Below the pieces are notes generated by a model, which saw only the letters and a program-made list of their open reading frames with translations, was not told the DNA's origin and did no database searches. Of a stretch of 64,000 nt of DNA, positions 16,742 to 24,815 are shown piece after piece. This DNA is from Kibdelosporangium philippinense (lineage in GTDB: Bacteria; Actinomycetota; Actinomycetes; Mycobacteriales; Pseudonocardiaceae). The DNA lies in NCBI RefSeq assembly GCF_021390435.2, contig NZ_JAJVCN010000003.1:558001-622000 (forward strand), given 5' to 3'. Positions within the stretch are counted from its first letter, which is position 1. Each line of letters starts with the position of its first letter. The position numbers were made by a program, and so were the translations under genes.

Positions 16742-16800
16742 GAGGTATCAGCACGTGGGACGCGTTGACACCCCAACGCGTCTGCCGGTCGGATGAACGC

Positions 16801-17265
16801 ATGGCACAGCTGACTGTGATCGTCCAGCTCACCGTCGACAACGACCAGGCGCCGAACCTGGCCGCCCGGCTGGTCGACACCCTGCGCACCGCCGTCGACC
16901 TGCCGATCGACCGCATGGTCGTGGACGGTGAGCAGATCCCCCAACAGCGCGCGCTGCCGAGGGCCAACCTTCGTATCCAGCCGGACGCCCGCCGCGTCCT
17001 TGTCGCGGACACGCCGATCGAGCTGACCCGGCTGGAGTTCGACCTGCTGCTGTTCCTGTGCCTCAACCCAGGCCGCGTGCACCGGCGTTCCACGCTGCTC
17101 GCCGAGGTCTGGGGCGTGGCCGAACATCTCGGCAGCCGCACGGTCGACGTCCACATCCGCAGGTTGCGGGGCAAGATCGGGCCGGGAATCGACCCGATCA
17201 CCACCGTGCGCGGGGTCGGTTACCTCGTCGACCGCAACGCGGGGTTCGTCATCGAGTCCGTGTGA
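16801..17265 (+). CDS. Orphan OmpR/PhoB-type winged-helix DNA-binding protein without receiver domain
   Basis: 154 residues from ATG 16801. The C-terminal half is a clear trans_reg_C domain: LTRLEFDLLLFLCLNPGRVH, RSTLLAEVWG, SRTVDVHIRRLRGKIG and TTVRGVGYLVD. The N-terminal 65 residues begin AQLTVIVQLTVDNDQAPNLAARL, which looks like a small alpha/beta domain, not a phosphoacceptor receiver. So it cannot be a standard two-component output. The overlap with the mnmA stop is convergent, 17 bp. Confidence 0.82.
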   Translation: MAQLTVIVQLTVDNDQAPNLAARLVDTLRTAVDLPIDRMVVDGEQIPQQRALPRANLRIQPDARRVLVADTPIELTRLEFDLLLFLCLNPGRVHRRSTLLAEVWGVAEHLGSRTVDVHIRRLRGKIGPGIDPITTVRGVGYLVDRNAGFVIESV

Positions 17266-18325
17266 TCGTCGCGCTGCCGAGCACGAGGTCGCCGCGGTAC
17301 ATCACAGCCGCCTGACCAGGCGCGACGCCACGCAACGGCTCGGCAAGCCGGATCACCAGCTCGCCGTCCTCGATCTCGGCGACGGCAGGCGCCGTGCCAC
17401 CGTGCGCACGAACCTGCACCACGCACTCGGTGATCCCGTCGATCGGCTCGCCAGACGGCCAAATAGGTCGCTCACCTGCGATTTCCTGGACTTCCAGCCG
17501 CTGCGCCGTGCCCACGCGGACGTTTCCGGACACCGGCTCGAGCGACAGCACGTACCGCGGGCGGCCGTCCGGCGCGGGAGCGTCGATGCCCAAGCCCTTG
17601 CGCTGTCCCACGGTGAATCCGTGCACGCCGGTGTGCATGCCAAGCACCGCACCGGTTTCGTCGTCCACCAGCATGCCCGGCCGCTCGCCGAGCTTGTTGG
17701 TGAGGAACTTCTGGGTGTCGCCGTCCGGGATGAAGCAGATGTCGTGGCTGTCCGGCTTTTCCGCGACAGAAAGGCCACGCTCGGCCGCCTCGGCGCGAAC
17801 CTGTGGCTTGGTCGAGTCGCCGAGCGGGAACATCGCGTGCCGCAACTGATCCGCCGTCAGCGATGCGAGCACATAGGACTGGTCCTTTTCGGAGTCGACG
17901 CTGCGCCGCAGCTCCGGCTTGCCGTCCACTGTGGTCAGCTGGGCGTAGTGGCCGGTGCAGACCGCGTCGAAACCGAGCGCGAGCGCCTTGTCCAGCAACG
18001 CCTCGAACTTGATCCGCTCGTTGCAGCGCAGACACGGGTTGGGCGTGCGGCCCGCGGCGTACTCCTCGACGAAGTCCTCGATCACTTCCTCGGTGAACCG
18101 CTCGGCGAAATCCCAGACGTAGAAGGGGATGCCGAGTACGTCGGCAGCACGCCTCGCGTCGTGCGAGTCCTCGATCGTGCAGCAGCCACGCGCCCCGGTG
18201 CGCAGCGTGCCCGGCTTCGCCGACAGGGCAAGGTGCACTCCGACAACGTCATGCCCAGCGGCAACAGCCCTGGCCGCGGCAACGGCCGAATCGACGCCAC
18301 CACTCATCGCAGCGAGCACGCGCAT
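17249..18325 (-). CDS. mnmA: tRNA-specific 2-thiouridylase MnmA
   Basis: 358 residues from ATG 18325. The PP-loop SGGVDS near the N-terminus adenylates U34 of Glu, Gln and Lys tRNAs. The catalytic cysteines are in NPCLRCN and HDICFIPDGD. MnmA puts the 2-thio group on wobble uridine using persulfide sulfur. The gene begins 2 bp after the stop of the cysteine desulfurase gene, which can supply that sulfur. The same pair occurs in mycobacteria (Rv3024c-Rv3025c). The frame remains open further upstream, but that part lies inside the desulfurase gene. Confidence 0.96.
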   Translation of the reverse strand: MRVLAAMSGGVDSAVAAARAVAAGHDVVGVHLALSAKPGTLRTGARGCCTIEDSHDARRAADVLGIPFYVWDFAERFTEEVIEDFVEEYAAGRTPNPCLRCNERIKFEALLDKALALGFDAVCTGHYAQLTTVDGKPELRRSVDSEKDQSYVLASLTADQLRHAMFPLGDSTKPQVRAEAAERGLSVAEKPDSHDICFIPDGDTQKFLTNKLGERPGMLVDDETGAVLGMHTGVHGFTVGQRKGLGIDAPAPDGRPRYVLSLEPVSGNVRVGTAQRLEVQEIAGERPIWPSGEPIDGITECVVQVRAHGGTAPAVAEIEDGELVIRLAEPLRGVAPGQAAVMYRGDLVLGSATITRTR

Positions 18326-18327
18326 GC

Positions 18328-19494
18328 TCACACCTCCTTCGCTCGGCGCATTCCGGACAATCCCGCGGTGCGGGCCCGTTCCACTGCCGGTCCAATAGCT
18401 TGTGCCAGGGCGGTCACGTCGGCCTTCGTCGACGTGTGGCCCAGCGAGAACCGGAGCGAACCGCGCGCGGCCGCCGGGTCCATGCCCATCGCGAGCAGGA
18501 CGTGGCTCGGCTGCGCGACCCCGGCCGTACAGGCCGAACCGGTCGAGCACTCGATTCCCTTGGCGTCCAACAACATCAGCAAACTGTCACCGGCACAGCC
18601 GGGGAACGTGAAGTGCGCGTGGGTCGGCAGCCCCGGATCCCCGTTGAGTATCGCGTCAGGGACCGCCGCGCGCACGGCATTTACCAGCTCGTCCCGCAGC
18701 ATCCCGACCTGCTTGGCGCGTTCTTCCCGGTGCTTGGTGACTTCGCGAACGGCCGTCGCCATCGCGTGAATCGCAGGCACGTCAACGGTTCCTGAGCGCA
18801 CGTCCCTCTCCTGGCCGCCGCCGTGCAACAACGGCGCGCACGGCACGTCCCGGCCGAGCAGCAGCGCGCCGATGCCCATCGGGCCGCCGAGCTTGTGCCC
18901 GGTCATGGTCAACGCGCTCGCCTTCGACTCGCCGAAGTCGACCGGCAACGTGCCGACGGCCTGAACAGCGTCGGTGTGGAACGGAATGCCGCGCTCCGCG
19001 CACGCTTCGGCCAGCTCACGGATCGGATTGACGGTGCCGACCTCGTTGTTCGCCCACATCGCCGTGACCAGCGCCACGTCGTCGTCGAGCGCTTCGACCA
19101 GCGCGTCGACGTTGACCCGGCCCACCCGGTCCACCGGCAACCACGTCAGCTCGGCGCCGTCGTGGCTCTCCAGCCACTCGGCCGCGTCGAGGACGGCGTG
19201 GTGTTCAACGGCGGACACCAGGATGCGACGGCGCCCTTCCTTACGTCTCGCCCAGTAGATGCCCTTGACCGCGAGGTTGTCACTCTCCGTGCCACCCGCG
19301 GTGAAAATGATCTCGGACGGTCGCGCGCCCAACGCCTCGGCTATCGACTCACGAGCTTCCTCAGCCACCTGCCTGGCACGGCGGCCCGAGGTGTGCAGCG
19401 ACGAAGCGTTGCCCCGGATGGACAGCGCCTCCGTCATCGCCGCCACTGCCGCGGGCAGCATAGGCGTGGTCGCCGCGTGGTCTAGATAGGTCAT
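18328..19494 (-). CDS. Cysteine desulfurase (IscS/NifS family)
   Basis: 388 residues from ATG 19494 (a GTG just upstream is possible). Fold-type I PLP enzyme: YLDHAATTP at the N-terminus, PLP lysine in TMTGHKLGGPMG, and the persulfide-forming Cys in GSACTAGVAQPSHVL. It abstracts sulfur from L-cysteine and hands it on as persulfide. Direct adjacency to mnmA points to tRNA thiolation as its main outlet; iron-sulfur assembly is also possible. Confidence 0.95.
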   Translation of the reverse strand: MTYLDHAATTPMLPAAVAAMTEALSIRGNASSLHTSGRRARQVAEEARESIAEALGARPSEIIFTAGGTESDNLAVKGIYWARRKEGRRRILVSAVEHHAVLDAAEWLESHDGAELTWLPVDRVGRVNVDALVEALDDDVALVTAMWANNEVGTVNPIRELAEACAERGIPFHTDAVQAVGTLPVDFGESKASALTMTGHKLGGPMGIGALLLGRDVPCAPLLHGGGQERDVRSGTVDVPAIHAMATAVREVTKHREERAKQVGMLRDELVNAVRAAVPDAILNGDPGLPTHAHFTFPGCAGDSLLMLLDAKGIECSTGSACTAGVAQPSHVLLAMGMDPAAARGSLRFSLGHTSTKADVTALAQAIGPAVERARTAGLSGMRRAKEV

Positions 19495-19522
19495 CACTAA
19501 TGAGTGTATTCGGCGACGTACG

Positions 19523-20130
19523 TCACGCCCCAGGCGACGGCAGGTAGCCGCGCGCGATCGCCACGGTCACGGCGCTTGTCCGGTTTCGTACACCCAGTTT
19601 GTCGAAGATGCGCAGGACATGCGTCTTGACCGTGGCCTCGGAGATGAACAGTGTGCGCGCATCTCCGGATTCGACCGTCCGGCCGCGAGGCTCCGCAGGA
19701 TTTCCGTCTCGCGGTTGGTTAGCGGGTTCGCCCACTGCGCCAACTTGGCGGCGACGGTTGGCGCGAGCACGGTTTCTCCCCTGGCCGCCGCCGTCACGGC
19801 TCTCATGAGCTCCTGGCGCGAGGCGTCTTTCAGCAGGTAGCCCGTCGCCCCCGCCTCCACTGCGCGCACGATGTCACCGTCCGTGTCGTATGTCGTGAGC
19901 ACCAGGACTTTGCCGACACCCTGGCGCACGATCTCGCGGGTCGCGCTGACGCCGTCCATTCCCGGCAGCCGTAGGTCCATGAGCACGACGTCCGGACGGA
20001 TCCGCGCGGCCGTGACCACAGCTTCCTCGCCGCTCGCGCACTCGCCGATGACCGTGATCCCTTCGGCGGACAGCACGGCGCGCAGCCCGTCACGGACGAT
20101 GGTGTGGTCGTCAACGATCAGCACGCGCAT
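19523..20130 (-). pseudogene. NarL/LuxR-type response regulator, frameshifted in the HTH domain
   Basis: From ATG 20130 (GGAGG 6 nt upstream) a receiver domain reads MRVLIVDDHTIVRDGLRAVL, with the phosphoacceptor in LMDLRLPGMDG, followed by the start of the LuxR HTH (LTNRETEILRSLAAGRSNPE). At about 19660 the frame breaks. The rest of the HTH (RTLFISEATVKTHVLRIFDK and on) continues in another frame to a TGA at 19523. Restoring one base gives the normal NPEIARTLFISEATVKTHV. As written the protein loses its DNA-binding helix. This may be a real mutation or a sequencing error. The cognate kinase lies upstream, overlapping by 20 bp. Confidence 0.85.
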
Positions 20131-21196
20131 GGGCAACCTCCAGACGCAGCGTGGTGCCGTTGCCCGGTGACGACTCGATGGTCAGTTCCGCGCCTGTCTC
20201 TTTGGCCCTCGCACGCATGGCCGTCAGCCCGAAGCCGGTATGCCTGCCTTCCGCATCGAAGCCGATCCCGTTGTCCGACACCGTAAGCGTGACTTTGCTG
20301 GCGTAGGTCAGCTGCACTTCGGTCGCCGTAGCATTGGCGTGTTTCGCCGTATTGTTAAGGGCTTCTTGCACTGCCCGCAGCACCATGACTTCATGCGTCG
20401 GCGGCAATGCCCGCGGCTTTCCCTGGAGCTTGAAGGCAACATTCCTCGCTTCGGCGATCCGTTCCAGCGCGTCTGGCAGGCTGGACGCACGCAGATCCGG
20501 CGGCGCGAGCGCGTCGACCAACGCACGCGCCTCGGCGAGGTTGTCCCTCGCCACCTGCTTGGCCTTGGTCAGGTGCTGATTCGGCCCCATCTCAGCCTCG
20601 ATGGCCTCAAGTTGCAGCAGCATGGCAGCGAAACCTTGCGCAAGCGTGTCATGGATCTCGCGCGCCAAACGCTGCCGCTCACCGACCACCAGCGCGGCCC
20701 GCTCCTTGCTCTGGTCAATGATCCGCGTAATCCACAACCCGAGCGCCAACCCGATGAGCAACGTGACAACCCCAAGGGACACAGCAACAAGCACGCTCGC
20801 CCCGGCAACAACGACCGTGGTCGCGCTGATCACCGTTACGGTCGCGTACACCGCAGCACACGTCGGCAACAGCACCCAGATATGCGGATACAACGCGAAC
20901 AACATGATCGAGCCCAACGGCGTGAGCACGAACATGGCGATGGTCAGCGGAATCGCCCCGGTAAGGTAGATGACGCCGTTTCCGTGCTTCCTGACCGCCG
21001 TCGCACCGAAGACCAGGTACCAAATTGTCAACGCGGCCAACAGTATGTGCGCGACGGCCAGACCGCCTTCGACAAACACGACCACGGCCGTAATGGCAGC
21101 GAGCACGCCGAACAGAACGTGCCAACCCACGAAGCCACGGCGCCACTCGTCCACACGCGTATCTTCGTGGCGCGCAGCGAGATTCGCATCAATCAA
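20111..21196 (-). CDS. Sensor histidine kinase (NarX/DesK-type, HisKA_3)
   Basis: About 361 residues from TTG 21196; GTG 21154 is an alternative start. Five or six membrane segments lie between about 22 and 158. The phosphoacceptor His182 is in RLAREIHDTLAQGF (HisKA_3 motif), then an HATPase domain with N-box LNNTAKHANA and G-boxes DNGIGFD and GFGLTAMRARA. There is no extracellular sensor domain, so it probably senses a membrane condition. It is paired with the frameshifted response regulator, so the pathway may be broken here. Confidence 0.9.
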   Translation of the reverse strand: MIDANLAARHEDTRVDEWRRGFVGWHVLFGVLAAITAVVVFVEGGLAVAHILLAALTIWYLVFGATAVRKHGNGVIYLTGAIPLTIAMFVLTPLGSIMLFALYPHIWVLLPTCAAVYATVTVISATTVVVAGASVLVAVSLGVVTLLIGLALGLWITRIIDQSKERAALVVGERQRLAREIHDTLAQGFAAMLLQLEAIEAEMGPNQHLTKAKQVARDNLAEARALVDALAPPDLRASSLPDALERIAEARNVAFKLQGKPRALPPTHEVMVLRAVQEALNNTAKHANATATEVQLTYASKVTLTVSDNGIGFDAEGRHTGFGLTAMRARAKETGAELTIESSPGNGTTLRLEVAHARADR

Positions 21197-21238
21197 TCGG
21201 TTGACGCGCTCGCCCGTTCACCGAGGGACGCTCCCGGC

Positions 21239-21421
21239 ATGAACGCGAAGACATCCGCAACCATCCTGATCATCCTGTCGATCGCCTTCGGAGGCGTGAT
21301 CGGAATCCTCGGCACAGTGGGCTCTGACGCGGTCACGACCGTCGCCGTCATCGGCGGCGCCATCCTGGCCCTGCTGTGGGTAGCACGCGGCCTACTCACC
21401 CGCTCAGCCAACCGAGGCTAA
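21239..21421 (+). CDS. Small two-helix membrane protein
   Basis: 60 residues from ATG 21239 to TAA 21421. Two hydrophobic helices: ATILIILSIAFGGVIGILG and TTVAVIGGAILALLWVA, with a short polar turn. It is divergent from the kinase and its 3' end overlaps the convergent DUF3558 gene by 4 bp. Function unknown. Confidence 0.55.
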   Translation: MNAKTSATILIILSIAFGGVIGILGTVGSDAVTTVAVIGGAILALLWVARGLLTRSANRG

Positions 21422-22020
21422 CCAGCCGCCTTCAGATTCTGAATAGCAGCCTCAGCAAGCCTGTCACTCACCGTGCACATAGATGCATAGTGCGGAAACT
21501 CCTCGCCGACCGTATTGGCGAACACGGTGATGGTCGCCCGGTCCGAAACCGCGGCGATCGTCATACAGTCGCCGCGTTTCGGCCCGTCAGCCCGCGCAGA
21601 GACGCGTACAGCAGGATATCCAGCGAGCAGCGGAATCTTCTCAAAGAAGTTGTCGCCGAATCTTTTCTCATAAAGATTGTCAGCATTCTCGGAGTTGCCA
21701 TCCGCATAGAGGGTGACATTGGCCATCCGACCATTATTCGGCGACCACGCGCACAGCGGCGTGTCAGCGGCATCTTTACCGGGCGCCTGCTTACCGATGG
21801 CGCCCATATAGGGCATGAGCTGCGCGGATGTCAGACCAGAACACATGTCACCCTGGACCTTCTGCACGCTGAGCGGCTTCGCGATCGCAGGCGTATCAGT
21901 CCTGTTCAGCGTGGTCGAAACCGGCAACGACGACTGCCGCGCGGGATCTCCACCCTTCGGCGAACACCCAGCAACCATGACCAAGAAGGCAATTCCACAC
22001 GCGGCGTGCACATATCTCAC
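21418..22020 (-). CDS. DUF3558 lipoprotein
   Basis: 200 residues from GTG 22020, preceded by GGGGAGGGG. Signal peptide with lipobox VAGC, then a Thr/Pro-rich linker and a DUF3558 domain with paired cysteines (DMCSGLTSAQLMPYMG, TPLCAWSP, GDCMTIAAVSD, SMCTVSDRLAEAAI). DUF3558 lipoproteins are abundant in Pseudonocardiaceae, often with ESX genes; their role is not established. It is a close paralogue of the gene at 24147-24779. The promoter region shares a 38-bp conserved block with the ESX-like operon at 26265. Confidence 0.88.
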   Translation of the reverse strand: MRYVHAACGIAFLVMVAGCSPKGGDPARQSSLPVSTTLNRTDTPAIAKPLSVQKVQGDMCSGLTSAQLMPYMGAIGKQAPGKDAADTPLCAWSPNNGRMANVTLYADGNSENADNLYEKRFGDNFFEKIPLLAGYPAVRVSARADGPKRGDCMTIAAVSDRATITVFANTVGEEFPHYASMCTVSDRLAEAAIQNLKAAG

Positions 22021-22053
22021 CTGTTAGCCCCTCCCCTGGACATCCACGGCAAC

Positions 22054-22091
22054 GTTACCAATCACAGAGTCACGACGCATCCACGATTTGT
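22054..22091 (-). promoter_or_regulatory. Conserved promoter-region block, copy 1
   Basis: This 38-bp block upstream of the DUF3558 gene is identical at 31 of 38 positions to 26298-26335 upstream of the ESX-like gene. On the coding strand it runs from GTGGATGCGT to TTGGTAAC. It lies 34-71 bp before the GTG start, where promoter elements or a regulator site are expected. Two copies on separate transcription units suggest common control. Confidence 0.6.
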
Positions 22092-22154
22092 AACGTGCCC
22101 AATGGATATCCCGGGCCCACCAGCATTATTTCCTCTCAATTAAATATCCTTGAC

Positions 22155-22936
22155 TCACCCATTCAGGACGGCGTGCAACAGCTTGGCAATCCCGTCGGCG
22201 AGCGCCGCGGGTGTCGCAGGCGCCACGACGACCCACGGCGCGCCAGTGTCGCCAGGTTTCTGGCTGAGCAGCCAACGACCGTCCGCCAAATCGAAGTACG
22301 TCAGCGGATACTGGGTTTTGCGCCTGCGCCCAACTCTGTCCCGTGCGCTGGCGTGAATCCGGCCGCCGCCAAGACGCGGCTGGGCCATCAGCCGCCGCAG
22401 CCCACGCAGATCGCTTTCGATCCGGCCAGCGGGTGCGTTGGGGCGCAGCCAACTGTCGCGTGGCTTCGGGCCTTCGAGCACGTCCATCGGCACGGTAAGC
22501 GAATGCCCAAGCCCAGGCTGCGCGAATGGCAACAGGTCGATGAGGGCGTCCGCAAGCTTGTCCGGCGGGATCGGACGCAGGTGGATCGCCTGGTCGTCCA
22601 AAGCCGCCAACACTCCATTTTTGTGGTCGTCTGCAGCGGCCACGACACCGATCCCGACACCGTTGGAAAGTCGATCCAGCCGTGCAAGTCGACCTTCGGC
22701 CGCGCCAACAACGACATCACTTCAGCCAAGGCGCGGTCGATCGTCCTACCGCGCGCGAATCCCGCCCGCTGCAACTCGTCGAACAACCGCGGTTCCGCCG
22801 CGAGGTATTCGTCCTGTGTGATCGACGGAACCGGGACGTGCAGCACGTGATGCTGCTCCTCGATGTCGTGCCGCTGCCGGACCATGTCCCAACAGAGTCG
22901 CGAAAGCGATACCTCCCCAGACAGCAACGATCTCAA
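22155..22936 (-). pseudogene. EspG-like ESX secretion-associated protein, frameshifted
   Basis: The first part (frame from TTG 22936) reads SLSRLCWDMVRQRHD, ITQDEYLAAEPRLFDELQ, then DLHGWIDF. The second part (frame ending at 22155) continues GVVAAADDHKNGVLAALDDQ, then LADALIDLLPF, YPLTYFDLADGRWLL and a C-terminal helix. Together they make a normal EspG-size protein of about 260 residues. The frames join at an AAA run (22667-22669); one extra A there restores a continuous reading frame. EspG proteins chaperone PE/PPE substrates to the ESX system. It is coupled to the PPE-like gene (TTGA overlap). Either a homopolymer sequencing error or a real inactivation is possible. Confidence 0.75.
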
Positions 22937-24150
22937 TCGATCACCGACGGCGGTGTCCTCGGCAGGTCACCGATGATCTGGTCACCGTTGTCCTCGTTGA
23001 CCAGGTAGGTAGGCGTCGCGTGCTCATCGTCTTCTTCTTGCCGGGCCGCGCCACCACCCAAGCCACCCGCAGGCATTGCCGTTCCAAGGGTTCCACTTCG
23101 CGTCATCGCCGCTGGGCTGCGACTGCCCGTTTCCAAACCGATTCCCGCTACTGCGCCCGGTCCACGCGGCGCCGCGCCCGTGCCCGCTCCGCCTGCTCCA
23201 CCCACGCCACGGCCGTAGCCGCTGCCTGCTCCACCGGGGCCTCCACTCGCTCCGCCTGCCCCACCCGCGTAATTACCGAACTGCGCGAAGCCTCCAGTCG
23301 AACCGAACCCATCACGGCTGGCCGTCGGTCCGCCGCTAGCGCCGAGTCCCTGCGAGCTGTTCGGAGGAGGAACATAATCCTGCAAATCCGTGCCCTCACC
23401 AGGACGCGCTCCGGGCGCAATGCCGCCGCCCGGGCGCTCCCCGCCAAGAACCCCGCCCGGCTGCACACCACCATCGCCGCCGCGTGTCGGCGGCCGCACA
23501 GGCTCAACTGGGTCAGGTCTGTCCCCCGGCTGACGACCGCCTGACCGCCCAGTCCCACCGCCGAAACGACCGCCACCATGCTCCGGATTGCCGGGATTCG
23601 ATGGCTGACTATCCCGAACGGTAATCTCACCAAACCCAGCGCTGGCCGAATCGAACCTAGGCGCACCATTCGAATTGCTCAGCGAAGTCTTGGCGTACTG
23701 CGAGAAAGCTTGTTGGTTAGCGCTATCGATCTGACTGTTCCGTTGGATGGCCACATCGTGCTCGGTGTCCCAAGGCGTGATGCTGTACAACCACGGCTTC
23801 TCCGGCACATCGACCGGCTTGTGAATCTTGGACTGCGCCGTGTCGAAACCCCCACCCTGATCAGTAAGCAGGACGGAAGACCTCCTGCACAGGTCGAAAC
23901 CTTGTCCGACCGACTCGATCAACGGCTCGAAGGCTCCACGCATCATCTCCGCACCTTGACCGGTGTACGTCACCTGGATCCCGTTCAATGCGTCTTTCAG
24001 CGCGAACTTGTGCTGGTTGTACTCGGTCGCCAGCTTATCGAAGATCGCTGCGTTTTCCCGCAACTGCCCAGAACCCTGGACATCGACATGGAACTGCTCG
24101 TACAGGGTTCCGTTGTCACCCGTGCAAACATAAGGAGGAACCACCGTCAA
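22933..24150 (-). CDS. PPE-like/ESX substrate with long Gly-Pro-rich region
   Basis: About 405 residues from TTG 24150 (GTG 24144 possible). The N-terminal 180 residues are helical with LATEYNQHKFALKDALNG, like PPE or WXG-repeat substrates. Residues about 185-370 are Gly/Pro/Ala-rich and low complexity. The acidic C-terminus (EEDDEHATPTYLVNEDNGD) resembles ESX substrates in Pseudonocardiaceae, which often end in a conserved acidic tail. It is followed by the EspG-like gene (overlap), the usual chaperone for such substrates. Confidence 0.7.
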   Translation of the reverse strand: MTVVPPYVCTGDNGTLYEQFHVDVQGSGQLRENAAIFDKLATEYNQHKFALKDALNGIQVTYTGQGAEMMRGAFEPLIESVGQGFDLCRRSSVLLTDQGGGFDTAQSKIHKPVDVPEKPWLYSITPWDTEHDVAIQRNSQIDSANQQAFSQYAKTSLSNSNGAPRFDSASAGFGEITVRDSQPSNPGNPEHGGGRFGGGTGRSGGRQPGDRPDPVEPVRPPTRGGDGGVQPGGVLGGERPGGGIAPGARPGEGTDLQDYVPPPNSSQGLGASGGPTASRDGFGSTGGFAQFGNYAGGAGGASGGPGGAGSGYGRGVGGAGGAGTGAAPRGPGAVAGIGLETGSRSPAAMTRSGTLGTAMPAGGLGGGAARQEEDDEHATPTYLVNEDNGDQIIGDLPRTPPSVID

Positions 24151-24779
24151 GCCCCCGCCTTCAGATTCAGGATAGCAGCCTCAGCCAACTTGTCGGACAC
24201 CGTGCACATGGACGTGTAGTACTGAAAGTCAGCGCCGCCCGCACTGGCCGAGACCGAGATCCGCGCACGCTCCGAGACAGACACGACAGTCGTACAGTCT
24301 CCAAGAGAAGGTCCGTTCTTGCGTTGCGAAACGCGTACCGCGGGATATCCCGCGAGCAAGGGAACCTTTTCGAAGAAGTTGTCCCCCAACCTCTGCTTAT
24401 ACAGATCGGCGACGTCCTTGGCCGGAGATTCCGCATAAAGAGCGATACTTGCCATGCTGCCGATAGGTGGCTGCCAGGTACACAGTGGCGTCCCAGCATG
24501 GTCCTTGTCCGAATTCTGCCTGCGAACGGAACCCATGTACGGGGTCAGCTGCGCCGTCGTCAGACCTGCGCACACGTCGCTCTGGATCTTGTCAAGATTG
24601 AGCGGATTCGCTATCGAAGGCGCTTCAGGTCGTGTGGGCGCCACTGGATTTGACGGGGTCGATTGGGTTGTCGGCGTACCGGACACCGGTCCAGCGGAGC
24701 ACCCACCCACGACCAGAAGCAGAGCAAGAGCGGGTGAGACACCCCAGATCCAATTCGATCGCACGTGTCGGCCCTTCAT
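24147..24779 (-). CDS. DUF3558 lipoprotein, second copy
   Basis: 210 residues from ATG 24779. Signal peptide with lipobox VGGC, then a linker and a DUF3558 domain (DVCAGLTTAQLTPYMG, TPLCTWQP, GDCTTVVSVS, SMCTVSDKLAEAAI) very close to the domain at 21418-22020. Before IS insertion its ATG overlapped the stop of the ESX-like gene upstream (ATGA), so it was coupled to it; it is now downstream of an IS element and may lack its promoter. It overlaps the PPE-like start by TTGA. Confidence 0.88.
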   Translation of the reverse strand: MKGRHVRSNWIWGVSPALALLLVVGGCSAGPVSGTPTTQSTPSNPVAPTRPEAPSIANPLNLDKIQSDVCAGLTTAQLTPYMGSVRRQNSDKDHAGTPLCTWQPPIGSMASIALYAESPAKDVADLYKQRLGDNFFEKVPLLAGYPAVRVSQRKNGPSLGDCTTVVSVSERARISVSASAGGADFQYYTSMCTVSDKLAEAAILNLKAGA

Positions 24780-24815
24780 AGGGTTTCCAGGTCGGCGCGC
24801 TGATAACTCGAGATA
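24776..24815 (-). pseudogene. 3' remnant of the ESX-like gene, left of the IS element
   Basis: On the minus strand this remnant encodes the last residues ISSYQRADLETL followed by TGA, which overlaps the DUF3558 ATG. It joins the main part (25998-26265) when the IS and one TA are removed, giving one continuous reading frame. Confidence 0.8.

Noticed and set aside
19475..19490. DasR-like TGGTCTAGAT near the cysteine desulfurase start
   Set aside because: It is the coding sequence for the conserved YLDHA motif of the enzyme; match is forced by the protein.
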